A stretch of DNA of 13,557 nucleotides. Source: CAYWNK01 sp047639615. GTDB lineage: Bacteria > Planctomycetota > UBA1135 > GCA-002686595. The position numbers and the translations under genes were made by a program. Shown here piece after piece: positions 1 through 6,820 of this stretch. The stretch spans positions 1 to 13,557 of the forward strand of contig JBLIOL010000133.1 of NCBI GenBank assembly GCA_047639615.1. Reading direction: 5' to 3'. Position 1 is the first letter of the stretch. Every line of letters starts with the position of its first letter. The notes beneath the pieces are model-generated. The model saw only the letters and a list, made by a program, of their open reading frames with translations, did no database searches and was not told the DNA's origin.

Positions 1-2
1 GC

Positions 3-455
3 ACGCGCAAGGACTTGGTGGACGAGATTTTGCAGCGCACCTTGGATACCCTGCCGCGCGAGTCGCGCTTCAATGTGTTGGCCTATACGCGCGAGCCCTT
101 TGCTTGGCAGGAGGAGCTCAGCAAGGTCGGGCGCAAGGGCGTGCGCTCGGCCATGGAGTTCTTCACCAAGCTGCACGTGACGGGGCCGGGGGATGTGTGG
201 ACGGCGAGTCAGGTCGTGCTCGGGGATCCGGAACTCGACACCGTCTGCATCGTTACCGACGGGGCGCCCACGGGCGGGCACCGCTGGGATCTGGTGCTGA
301 TGGTGGAGCTCTTTATGCAGGAGACGCGCTGGCTGCCGGTGCGCTTCGATGTGGTGCTGGTGGATTGCCCCAAGGGGCTCGAGCGTCGCTGGCGCGACCT
401 GACCCAGCGCACGGGCGGGGAGCTGATGCAGCTGAGCTTTGACCCGCCGCAATAG
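3..455 (+). CDS. von Willebrand factor A domain protein, C-terminal part (5' end outside window)
   Basis: This is the 3' end of a gene; the reading frame is open to the left edge, so the TTG at 15 is probably internal. The visible part looks like the second half of a vWA fold. Alternating hydrophobic strands (FNVLAYT, then DTVCIVTDGAPTGG) are followed by a helix, a strand RFDVVLVDC and a closing TGGELMQLSF, which resembles the usual 'LA..tGG.y..l' ending of vWA domains. The Asp at 258-260 in TDGAP and the Thr at 201-203 match the positions of metal-coordinating MIDAS residues. The DxSxS loop would lie upstream of the window. Such domains bind partners through a divalent metal; the partner here is unknown. 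The methyltransferase gene follows after 18 bases on the same strand, so they may be co-transcribed. The domain call is fairly firm, the cellular role is not. Confidence 0.72.
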   Translation, partial: TRKDLVDEILQRTLDTLPRESRFNVLAYTREPFAWQEELSKVGRKGVRSAMEFFTKLHVTGPGDVWTASQVVLGDPELDTVCIVTDGAPTGGHRWDLVLMVELFMQETRWLPVRFDVVLVDCPKGLERRWRDLTQRTGGELMQLSFDPPQ

Positions 456-473
456 ATCCTGTCTCATAGGTGC

Positions 474-1061
474 ATGGCAACGTATGACTCTCAATGGGCT
501 GACCGCTACGCGGAGCAGCACATGCCCTGGGACTTGGGGCGCGCGCACCCGCAGCTCCTGAATTGGCTAACCGATCGGGAGGCTGGCGGGCGTGCCTTGG
601 TGCCTGGCTGCGGCACTGGCTTTGATGCGGATGCCTTAGCCCAGGCCGGTTGGCAGGTGACGGCTCTCGACCTGATCGAGGACACGGTGCATGCCCCCAA
701 GCGCGCGACTATCGAGGCGGGCGGCGGGGAGGTGCTGGCCATGGATGCCTTGGCCTTTCGGCCGGCGCAGCCCTACGAGCTGATCTTTGAGCACACCTTC
801 TTCTGCGCCATCGAGCCCCACCGGCGCGAGGAGTGGGGGCAGTTCATGGATCGCTGCTTGAGCGCGGATGGCCAGCTCCTAGCGCTGGTCTTCCCTCTGG
901 ACCGTGAGGTTAGTTTGGGCGGACCGCCCCATGGCTATGGTCCGGCGGATATGCAGGCGGCGCTCGGCGAGGGCTTTCGCATGCTCGAGGACATACCGGC
1001 CGAGCATCCGATCAAGTCGCGCCCGTGGAAGGAGCGCTGGGTGCGCTTCGCCAGGACCTAG
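474..1061 (+). CDS. TPMT/HOL-family class I SAM-dependent methyltransferase
   Basis: The 195-residue product matches the small thiopurine/halide methyltransferase family (TPMT, plant HOL, fungal TMT1), which uses SAM to methylate sulfur, selenium, tellurium or halide nucleophiles. Visible family marks, in order: the N-terminal W..RY......PWDLG signature (PWD at residues 18-20), SAM motif I VPGCGTGF (43-50), an acidic residue after strand 2 (D66), the strongly diagnostic EHTFFCAIEPHRREEW stretch (about 106-121), the strand LLALVFPL and the GGPP loop (149-152). Length is normal for the family and no part is missing. The ATG at 474 has only a weak AGG three bases upstream, but it precedes the conserved N-terminus by a few residues, so it is a good start. 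The product is probably cytoplasmic. Substrate cannot be read from the sequence; small thiols or halides are the family expectation. Confidence 0.88.
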   Translation: MATYDSQWADRYAEQHMPWDLGRAHPQLLNWLTDREAGGRALVPGCGTGFDADALAQAGWQVTALDLIEDTVHAPKRATIEAGGGEVLAMDALAFRPAQPYELIFEHTFFCAIEPHRREEWGQFMDRCLSADGQLLALVFPLDREVSLGGPPHGYGPADMQAALGEGFRMLEDIPAEHPIKSRPWKERWVRFART

Positions 1062-1070
1062 CAGCCCGCT

Positions 1071-1092
1071 TAAAAAACAGCGACTTGTCGCT
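1071..1092 (-). terminator. Candidate intrinsic terminator, minus strand
   Basis: On the minus strand the palindrome AGCGAC-AA-GTCGCT (1092 down to 1079) is followed by G and then a run of six T (1077-1072). That is the layout of a rho-independent terminator, with a stem of 5-6 bp and a very small loop. It would end leftward transcripts from the intergenic repeat region or read-through from the minus-strand gene ending at 1637, and would protect the methyltransferase gene from antisense transcription. The stem is short, so activity is uncertain. Confidence 0.5.
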
Positions 1093-1176
1093 CGGCTCCC
1101 ACGAAGCGCCTGGCTGCGTTGCCAGAACCCCCAAATAGCCACCACTATGGGGGGAACCTGTCGCCTTGCCAGGCGA
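1079..1176 (-). other. Cluster of four consecutive small hairpins (candidate structured RNA or repeat element)
   Basis: Four inverted repeats follow each other within about 100 bases. They are AGCGAC/GTCGCT (1079-1092), CTGGC/GCCAG (1110-1125), a compound stem CCCCC+ATAG with CTAT+GGGGG (1128-1154, two-base internal loop), and a perfect TCGCCT-TGCC-AGGCGA (1161-1176). The minus strand is proposed because the last hairpin on that strand runs into a T6 tract. No known RNA family is recognised. The density of perfect short stems is above what I would expect by chance, but no folding calculation was possible. Confidence 0.4.
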
Positions 1177-1178
1177 TC

Positions 1179-1218
1179 CACCGAAGCACGGAAGCGCCGA
1201 AGCACCGAAGGGGCGAAG
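1179..1218. repeat. Five tandem 8-bp repeats, consensus CACCGAAG
   Basis: Five head-to-tail octamers are visible: CACCGAAG, CACGGAAG, CGCCGAAG, CACCGAAG and GGGCGAAG. Every unit ends in GAAG and the first and fourth are identical. The array begins two bases after the perfect hairpin at 1161-1176. It lies in noncoding DNA, so the 8-bp period does not keep a reading frame. Function is unknown. Confidence 0.8.
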
Positions 1219-1570
1219 AGTACCGCAGAGGCGTGAGCTACGACGCGGATGCTTCCCAGTGCAAGTCGGCGTCCACACTCGGAGCTCGCGCGGAAGCCGA
1301 GAGCTAGAGACGGCTTGCTGCCGAATCGAGTTTCATCCTCCCCAAGGCCCTGCCCGCATCCTGCAGCTCCGGGCCTGGCTTGCTCTGCCCTGAGCCCCCC
1401 GGCCAGAGGCCGGCTCCGGCGCGCCCATCCTTCAGTATCAGCGGACCTCCCTCACGCTCCCCTGCAACCCGGACCCTTCCATCGCCAGCCACCGGCTTGC
1501 GGCCGGGCGCCGTCGGTCACTAGCGCGCCATCACTCGCAATCCCAGCCGTCTCTGGACCCTCCCCTGGAT

Positions 1571-1617
1571 CCCGGCCGGAGTGGTGATGAATGGGGTCAG
1601 GCACCACTCCGACCGGG
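1571..1617. repeat. REP-like palindrome with TGGGGTCAGGCACC core
   Basis: The 16-base arms CCCGGCCGGAGTGGTG (1571-1586) and CACCACTCCGACCGGG (1602-1617) are complementary at 15 of 16 positions around a 15-base loop. The single mismatch becomes a G-U wobble in minus-strand RNA. The loop and right arm carry TGGGGTCAGGCACC, nearly repeated in a second palindrome at 4646-4690. It lies 19 bases beyond the stop codon of the minus-strand gene ending at 1637, so it could also serve as its 3' stem-loop, although no T run follows. A REP-type element is the preferred reading. Confidence 0.6.
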
Positions 1618-1636
1618 GGCCGGCCTTTGCTCGAGC

Positions 1637-3085
1637 CTAACGCGTGTAGCTACGGAACTGGAAGCGGCCGCGATCGGAGTTGATCCCGGGTAGCTTCTCG
1701 AGCAGGCCGAGGACCTTGGCGACGCCGCGGGCCAGGGTCTGGGAGCGCGAGGAAAAGTTGCGCGTCCGGAAGGCGATCTCCTCGGGCTGGGGTGCGGCTT
1801 GGGAGCCGCGTGCACCGCTGCGTGTGAAGCCGGCGCTGGTCAGGAGCTCGTGCAGCTCGTTTGGGGCAATGGCCTGGAAGGGACCCACGTTGGGGTCCGG
1901 GGCGAGCACGTATTCCACGCCGCCGGGGCCGCCGCGGCGGGCGCGCAGGCGCTCGGTCCAGGGGTGGAAGCTGCGCGCGGAGACGAAGCCGAGCAGCAGC
2001 TTGCCGCCGGGCTTGACCCACTGGGCCAGGGACTCCGCTAGCTGCGCACGCTCGGCGGCGCGCAGGCCTTCGAAGCGGAAGAGGCAGGAGACCAGGTCGT
2101 AGCTGGCGGGCTCGGGCGCCCTGTCGGAGTCGGCATCCCAGAGGTAGGGCGCGCCCTTGGGCTTGGCTCGGCGCGCGCACCAGTCGGCGACTTCAGCGCT
2201 GCGTTCGACGATGTCCACTTGGAAACCGGGGCGCGAGAGCGAGAGGCGTTCGGTAAGGATGCCGGTGCAGGGTAGGACGTCGAGCCAGCGCAGGCGCTCA
2301 ACACCTTCGGCGGACTTCGTGGCGCCTTCGGGTACGAGTGCATCGAGCGCTTCGATCAGCGCGCGCTGTTCCCAGGCGCGCGGCTTGTTGTGGCGCAGGC
2401 CGTTGAGCACGCGTGCGCGTTGGTAGCTGGTGAGCAGGTCCGGCTCCCAATCTTCAGGCTCGGTGCTCGAGGGGATCGGTCGGCCGGCGTAGTGGTTGTA
2501 GTGGGTGACCTGGTCCAGGGGTCTGCGCTTGGGGCCGGCCTTGGGCATGATCGCGGGATAACCCAGCGCGACCACGGCTACCACCATGCGGTCGCGGGGC
2601 AGGCCGACCATGTCGGCGACCTGGTCGTGGCCGCCGGTCTGCGTGATCCAGAAGGTGCCTAGGCCGAGCACTTGCGCGGCCAGGCTCATGTTCTGGATCA
2701 GGGCGCTGGCGCTCTGGATGTTGGCGTAGTTCTCCTCGCTGAAGTCGCGGCCGTAGGAGACCACGATGTTCACGGGCGCGTTGCCCATCTGGGTCGAGCG
2801 TTCGGCCAGGCGCGTGTTCAGTTCGGGGTCATCGACCGCGACCAGATCCCACATCTGATAGTTGCAGGAGCTCGGCGCCCAGGTGCCGGCGTGCATGACC
2901 TGATCGACCAACTCGCGCGGCACGGGGTCGGGCTTGAAGCGGCGTACGGAACGGCGCTCGTAGATGGCTTCCCAGAAGTCCTTGCCCGGTAGCTCCGCCA
3001 TGGGCGGGTCGGTCCTGTGGACAGACGGGCCGGGCTGCTTAGCAGGTGTCCCGTCGGGGGACGGCTGACCGGAGGAAGCGCTCAT
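1637..3085 (-). CDS. Nitroreductase-family domain fused to a degenerate SAM methyltransferase-like domain
   Basis: The 482-residue protein has two parts. Residues about 36-205 are an FMN-dependent nitroreductase domain: ERRSVRRF (43-50) and the APSSCN turn (70-75) match the family's FMN-phosphate and flavin contacts, and the helix ALIQNMSLAAQVLGLG and strand VALGYPA follow in the usual order. Residues about 235-440 look like a Rossmann methyltransferase: WLDVLPCTGILTERL (267-281) sits where motif I belongs but lacks the normal GxGxG, YDLVSCLFRFEGL (329-341) resembles motif II/III, and WVKPGGKLLLGF (356-367) resembles the post-motif strand. The nitroreductase probably reduces a small molecule with NAD(P)H. 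The second domain may methylate it or may have lost SAM binding. I chose the ATG at 3085 because longer starts run into the upstream gene; the ATG at 3001, just before the conserved domain, is also possible. It follows the YdcF-like gene by 14 bases. Confidence 0.8.
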   Translation of the reverse strand: MSASSGQPSPDGTPAKQPGPSVHRTDPPMAELPGKDFWEAIYERRSVRRFKPDPVPRELVDQVMHAGTWAPSSCNYQMWDLVAVDDPELNTRLAERSTQMGNAPVNIVVSYGRDFSEENYANIQSASALIQNMSLAAQVLGLGTFWITQTGGHDQVADMVGLPRDRMVVAVVALGYPAIMPKAGPKRRPLDQVTHYNHYAGRPIPSSTEPEDWEPDLLTSYQRARVLNGLRHNKPRAWEQRALIEALDALVPEGATKSAEGVERLRWLDVLPCTGILTERLSLSRPGFQVDIVERSAEVADWCARRAKPKGAPYLWDADSDRAPEPASYDLVSCLFRFEGLRAAERAQLAESLAQWVKPGGKLLLGFVSARSFHPWTERLRARRGGPGGVEYVLAPDPNVGPFQAIAPNELHELLTSAGFTRSGARGSQAAPQPEEIAFRTRNFSSRSQTLARGVAKVLGLLEKLPGINSDRGRFQFRSYTR

Positions 3086-3099
3086 GGTGCTGTCGAATT

Positions 3100-4101
3100 C
3101 TACCCGGCCCGGGGCGCGGAAAAGCCTCTGAGCCAGTAGGCCCACCAGGCGGCCACTTCGCGGGTCACGTACCAGGCTCGGTGGTCCAGGCGCGCGGACT
3201 CCACGGCGGCTACGGTGCGTGCCGCGAGGCCGGCGTCCAGGAAGCTCTGGCGTAGGCGCGGTAGGTGGTAGGCGTGGGAGACGGCGACGACCGAGTTCCA
3301 GCCTTGCTCCTGGGCGAGCTCGGCGGCGCGACGGGCGGTGGCGCTGCTATCGAGCCCTGTGGGGTCGAGTACTAGCTGCTCTGTAGGAATGCGGAAGCCT
3401 GCACAGAGGGTCGCCATGGCCTCGGTCTCGTGCACCGCGCCTGCGCCGGGGCCGCCGGAGAGCACCAGGCTGACTGGCCCTGATGTGGAGCCGAGGAGCT
3501 GGCAGCCCGTGCGTACGCGGTCGGTGAGTACGAGGGAGGGGCGGCCGTCGGCGCCGGTGCCAGCGCCAAGCACGATGACAGCGTCGAAGCCTGGCTGGCC
3601 GGCCTTTGGGCCGAGGGCGCTCGCTTCGAGGATCAGGAGTAGTGGCCAGGCAGGGGCGCCGATCAGGAGCGCACCGATGGCGGCAGGCCAGAGCATGGGC
3701 GCTGGCTTGCGGGGGGCGAGCAGTAGCAGGCCGAGGGCGGCGAGTACTAGGGCGCGTAGTCCGTGGAAGGGCTCGCTCAGTACGTGCACGGCGGCTAGGG
3801 CCAGGAGTAGGAGGCCAGTGCCGCGCAGCCAGAGGCTGCGCGCGCTGCAGGCGGCGACGAGCAGCTCGAAGCCGAGGAGTCCGGGGAACCAGTGATCGCT
3901 GAGGGCGGTCAGCTGCGGCAGGGGCGAATCCGCGAGGGGCTGCCCGAGCCAGGTGCGCACTTGGGCCAGGACCAAAAAGAGACCCAGGCCAAAGGCGATG
4001 CCGCGCCCGGCGGAGCAGATGGCGGCGGAGCTTGTGGTGGCGCTCGATCCCGAGTGGGGAAGCGGCGGCTCAGTGTGGTCTGGCTCGAAATGGGGGGGCA
4101 T
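3100..4101 (-). CDS. YdcF/DUF218 (SanA/ElyC-like) membrane protein
   Basis: The 333-residue protein has an N-terminal membrane part and a C-terminal DUF218 domain. Several hydrophobic stretches (about 34-48, 72-86, 95-110, 115-130, 138-160) precede AVIVLGAGTGADGRPS (174-189), LVLSGGPGAGAVHETEAM (213-229), DSSATAR (251-257) and VVAVSHAYHLPRLRQSF (271-287). These are the hallmark blocks of the family, including the SGG, the E in HETEAM and the SHAYHLPR loop. E. coli relatives are tied to envelope barrier function and undecaprenyl-phosphate or antigen precursor metabolism, so an envelope role is likely but not shown. The first 30 residues are hydrophilic and Pro/Ser/His-rich, so a later start is possible. 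A C7 tract spans the first codons after the ATG. It leads the unit with the nitroreductase fusion gene and starts only 26 bases from a divergent gene. Confidence 0.82.
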   Translation of the reverse strand: MPPHFEPDHTEPPLPHSGSSATTSSAAICSAGRGIAFGLGLFLVLAQVRTWLGQPLADSPLPQLTALSDHWFPGLLGFELLVAACSARSLWLRGTGLLLLALAAVHVLSEPFHGLRALVLAALGLLLLAPRKPAPMLWPAAIGALLIGAPAWPLLLILEASALGPKAGQPGFDAVIVLGAGTGADGRPSLVLTDRVRTGCQLLGSTSGPVSLVLSGGPGAGAVHETEAMATLCAGFRIPTEQLVLDPTGLDSSATARRAAELAQEQGWNSVVAVSHAYHLPRLRQSFLDAGLAARTVAAVESARLDHRAWYVTREVAAWWAYWLRGFSAPRAG

Positions 4102-4127
4102 GGGGCTAATGCGCTATCGTCTATTCC

Positions 4128-4649
4128 ATGGACAAAGATCAAGCCGGATCCGCTCGCAGCCTCGTCCTACTGCTCTCTGCCTGGCTGGCCTTCAGCCTCA
4201 GCGCCTGCGCCAGCCCCAAGGGACCGATCTACACGGCCAGCGTCTACATCAAGGCCGACTACGACGCCGTCTGGCGCAGCTTCACCGAAGCCGAGGCCTT
4301 CGCGGCCTGGTACACGGTCCCCTGTCGGGAGTTCGGCCTAGAGCCAGGCGACGAGTTGATCTGGGCCGACGGTGAGCGCGTGGTCTACCGCGGCCGCATG
4401 CTGCGCGCCGAGTACGGCCAGGGCTTGGCCTGGGAATTCCGCTTTGAAGGCTTCGACTTCGACGAGCCCATGCGCACGCTGGAGATCGATATCACGGAGT
4501 CCGGCGAGACCGTGCTCGTCGTCCTGCGCCATCGCCTGAACCGCGCCCCGCACACGGCCAAGATGATCTCGCCCATCGGCTGGACCAAGCCCATCTCGCG
4601 CCTCAAGACCCTGCTCGAGACCGGCACAGCCATGCCCTGGCCAGGCTGA
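4128..4649 (+). CDS. Lipoprotein with AHSA1/START-like (SRPBCC) domain
   Basis: The 173-residue product begins with a lipoprotein signal: a basic N-region, hydrophobic SLVLLLSAWLAFSLSA, then the lipobox L24-S25-A26-C27, so the mature protein should be lipid-anchored. The rest matches the AHSA1 subgroup of the SRPBCC fold. It starts with YIKADYDAVWRSFTEAEAFAAWY (about 38-60), has PGDELIW where the domain's GG..xW strand lies, and ends with the helix GWTKPISRLKTLLE (151-164), typical of these domains. SRPBCC domains make a deep hydrophobic cavity for lipids or other ligands. Most AHSA1-like proteins are cytoplasmic, so an exported one is uncommon. It may carry or bind a lipid at the envelope, which is inference. 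The ATG directly precedes the signal peptide. Its stop codon lies inside the palindrome at 4646-4690. Confidence 0.8.
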   Translation: MDKDQAGSARSLVLLLSAWLAFSLSACASPKGPIYTASVYIKADYDAVWRSFTEAEAFAAWYTVPCREFGLEPGDELIWADGERVVYRGRMLRAEYGQGLAWEFRFEGFDFDEPMRTLEIDITESGETVLVVLRHRLNRAPHTAKMISPIGWTKPISRLKTLLETGTAMPWPG

Positions 4650-4690
4650 GTCCTGACGATTGGGGTCCGGCACAAAACGCCAGAACTCAG
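4646..4690. repeat. Second REP-like palindrome, spanning both convergent stop codons
   Basis: The arms CTGAGTCCTG (4646-4655) and CAGAACTCAG (4681-4690) pair at 9 of 10 positions; the mismatch is a G-U wobble on the minus strand. The loop contains ATTGGGGTCCGGCACAA, which matches the palindrome at 1571-1617 in the core TGGGGTC[AC]GGCAC. The left arm holds the TGA of the plus-strand lipoprotein gene (4647-4649) and the right arm holds the TGA of the minus-strand gene (4687-4689). It may act as a bidirectional 3' stem-loop, but no T tract flanks it. Confidence 0.55.
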
Positions 4691-6810
4691 TCCTCGAGAG
4701 TGAACAAGCCATCGGGGATCGTCACCCCCAGGCTGATGTCCGTGATGGTCGATGTGACGGTGCCGATCATCTTATTGGCTAGCTCGATTTCGGTGCGGTA
4801 GGGCAAGAGCATGCCGGAGATTTCGCGGTAGTCGCCGAAGCTGAGGCGTTGGCCAACGCGACCGGCGGCGCCCATTTGGGCCATACCGTCTTCGCGCACG
4901 ACGCGGCCGGATTCTGCGTCTAGGTAGAGGGTCTGGCGCGGGGCGTTGGCATCGCCGCTGCGCAGGACGTAGACGTTCTTGCCGCCGCGCACGAGCTGCT
5001 GGATGAGCACGACTTCGGGGTTGCTGGCGGACCAATCGCCGAAGCGTACGAAGGGGCTGGCGAAGAGCATGTGCTGGGCGCGGTCGCCTTCGAGGATGCT
5101 CTTTGGCTCCGCCTTGGAGTGCAGGCGCATGTGCTCGCCGTCGTAGGCCAGGTGCTCGAACTCGCCGGCGACCAGGTTGTCCGTGCGGAAGAGGTTGGGC
5201 CAGGCCAGGTGCGTATCGAAGGTGCCTTCGACGCCGACCTTGGGGATCTTGATCTCGCCGCTCATGCGCAGGGGGCCGAGGGTCTCGAGCAGGTCCATGC
5301 CATGCACGGCGGCGGCGCGGGCTGTGAGTTCGGCGGCGCTCGGGAGACCCGCGGGAGGCGGGACGCGGAACTCCTGGTGGTCTCCGATGTGATAGCCGGT
5401 GACTGCGCCGGACTCATCGCGATCGAATTCGATGATGTACTTGGGCTGCGGGCGCAGCTTCCAACGGTCCTCGCCCAAGTAGGTCAGCGGCACAATGGCC
5501 GTGGCCAGGATCTCGAGGGCTAGGTCGTCGCCGTCGCGCACGATGCCGCGGTAGAGGTCGCCTTCGCCTTCCCAGTAGTAGCCGAGGTACTCTTCGAAGG
5601 GCGGTGCGGCTTGGTTGGCGTCGAAGGGCACGCCTAGGAGCAACTCGCCTAGGATCTCTTCCACCTGCAGGCCGGTGTTCGTGCCGCGCGACTGGGTGAA
5701 GTAGAGCACCATGGCTTTCTGTCCTGGGAAGATCCAGGCGTGGGTGCCGTCGGAGCCGGTGTGGCCGTAGGCGATCACTTCGTCCTTGTCGCGCTTGCCG
5801 GGACCCATCCAGAGCTGGGTCAGGAAGCCGTACTCTGTGTGGACCTCGGGGAAACCCGAGGGTGCATTGATGGCGTGCGGGCCGGGCTTGAGCGCCTTGC
5901 GCATGTAGCGCGCGCCGATCAGACGCTGCTTGCCGAGCTTGCCGAACTTACCCTTGCGCAGCCACATGTCCATGAAGCGCGCGTAGTCCTCGAGGGTCGA
6001 GTACAGACCTTGTGACCCGAGGAAGAAGGGGAAGAGCGGCTCATCCTGCGGGGACCAGAAGCGCGTCCAGGCCTTGCGCGTGCCCATGTACTTGCTGCAA
6101 CCGCGCTCGCGCAGGGGACTGTCCATGTGCATGACGGTGGCCGTGTCCTGCATGCCCAAGGGATCCAAGATGCGCGTCTGGATGAACTCGGCGGCGGTCA
6201 TGCCGCTGACTACTTCGAGCAAGGCCGTCAATGTGTCCGTGCCCTGATCGCTGTACTGGAAAGCGCTGCCCGGATCGAATTCGAGCTCATAGCCAGCGCC
6301 AAGCTGGGCCACTGCCTGGATACCGTCCAGGTCCAGTAACTTCTTGCCCATGATCAAGGACATGGGCAGACCGCTGTTGTGATTCAGTAGCTGCTCGATG
6401 GTGATCGTGCGCGTGCTCTCCACGTCAAAGGCCGGCAGATATTGGGCCACGGGGTCGTCCAGCTTCAGCTGCTTCTCATCGAGCAGCATCAGGATCGCCG
6501 ACCCGATCAGCGGCTTGGTCATGGAACGCACGCAGAATACGCTGCCGGTCTCCATGGCCACTTGCTCCTCGCGGTTGCGCCAGCCATAGGCGTTGTGCAG
6601 CACGGAGCGACCGTTCTTGATCACGAGCAGTTCCCCGCCGACGATCTCGTCAGCGTCGACGAAGCCCTGAATCAGCTCATCGAGCTTGGCCAGGGAATCG
6701 GGCGAAATGCCCTCGCCGATGGGGGAGGCGCTGGGAAAGCGCGCGGCGGGGCTGTCCTGGATCGGGGCAAGAGTGGCGGACAAGCCGAGGGCGAGAGTGA
6801 CTAGGAGCAT
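4687..6810 (-). CDS. Secreted serine beta-lactamase/CubicO-like protein with C-terminal LolA-like domain
   Basis: The 707-residue protein opens with a signal peptide (MLLVTLALGLSATLAP), which is why the ATG at 6810 is preferred over upstream in-frame starts. Residues about 35-390 are a penicillin-binding/beta-lactamase fold with the nucleophile motif S96-M-T-K99, the second motif Y186-S-D188, where classical class C enzymes have Y-x-N, and H350-T-G352 in place of KTG. Supporting family blocks are LLNHNSGLPMS and ILDPLGMQDT. This pattern fits CubicO-type esterases, D-aminopeptidases or carboxypeptidases better than true lactamases. Residues about 410-490 look like the family's C-terminal linker domain. 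Residues about 505-707 resemble a LolA-like outer-membrane lipoprotein-sorting fold (FGDYREISGMLLPYRTEIEL near 658-677). It is exported; the substrate is unknown. The gene is convergent with the AHSA1-like lipoprotein and divergent from the YwqK-like one. Confidence 0.85.
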   Translation of the reverse strand: MLLVTLALGLSATLAPIQDSPAARFPSASPIGEGISPDSLAKLDELIQGFVDADEIVGGELLVIKNGRSVLHNAYGWRNREEQVAMETGSVFCVRSMTKPLIGSAILMLLDEKQLKLDDPVAQYLPAFDVESTRTITIEQLLNHNSGLPMSLIMGKKLLDLDGIQAVAQLGAGYELEFDPGSAFQYSDQGTDTLTALLEVVSGMTAAEFIQTRILDPLGMQDTATVMHMDSPLRERGCSKYMGTRKAWTRFWSPQDEPLFPFFLGSQGLYSTLEDYARFMDMWLRKGKFGKLGKQRLIGARYMRKALKPGPHAINAPSGFPEVHTEYGFLTQLWMGPGKRDKDEVIAYGHTGSDGTHAWIFPGQKAMVLYFTQSRGTNTGLQVEEILGELLLGVPFDANQAAPPFEEYLGYYWEGEGDLYRGIVRDGDDLALEILATAIVPLTYLGEDRWKLRPQPKYIIEFDRDESGAVTGYHIGDHQEFRVPPPAGLPSAAELTARAAAVHGMDLLETLGPLRMSGEIKIPKVGVEGTFDTHLAWPNLFRTDNLVAGEFEHLAYDGEHMRLHSKAEPKSILEGDRAQHMLFASPFVRFGDWSASNPEVVLIQQLVRGGKNVYVLRSGDANAPRQTLYLDAESGRVVREDGMAQMGAAGRVGQRLSFGDYREISGMLLPYRTEIELANKMIGTVTSTITDISLGVTIPDGLFTLED

Positions 6811-6820
6811 GACTTTTTGT

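Larger units (their letters stand above)
1062..1636. other. Gene-free, hairpin- and repeat-rich intergenic stretch
   Basis: About 575 bases between convergent genes show no credible coding sequence. The short open frames are rich in Arg, Pro, Ser and Ala, match no family I know, and exist in several frames at once, as expected in GC-rich noncoding DNA. The left part (1071-1218) holds a dense chain of hairpins and octamer repeats. The centre has a tight GC hairpin at 1399-1413 (CCGGCC, loop AGA, GGCCGG), which flanking GAG/CTC could extend, and a smaller one at 1492-1506 (CCGGC/GCCGG). The right end holds the palindrome at 1571-1617. The plus strand between about 1330 and 1570 is noticeably C-rich compared with neighbouring genes. 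It could hold an RNA, decayed mobile DNA, or only a long 3' region. Confidence 0.7.

Noticed and set aside
1179..1218. Possible CRISPR array
   Set aside because: The units are 8-bp direct repeats without spacers, and no cas genes are nearby.
1071..1218. Retron-type msr/msd RNA
   Set aside because: The region is structured, but no reverse transcriptase is encoded anywhere in the window.
1249..1587. 112-codon plus-strand open frame in the intergenic stretch
   Set aside because: Its translation is Pro/Arg/Ser/Ala-rich low complexity with no domain or ribosome site, and it runs through hairpins and the palindrome. It is a GC-rich chance frame.
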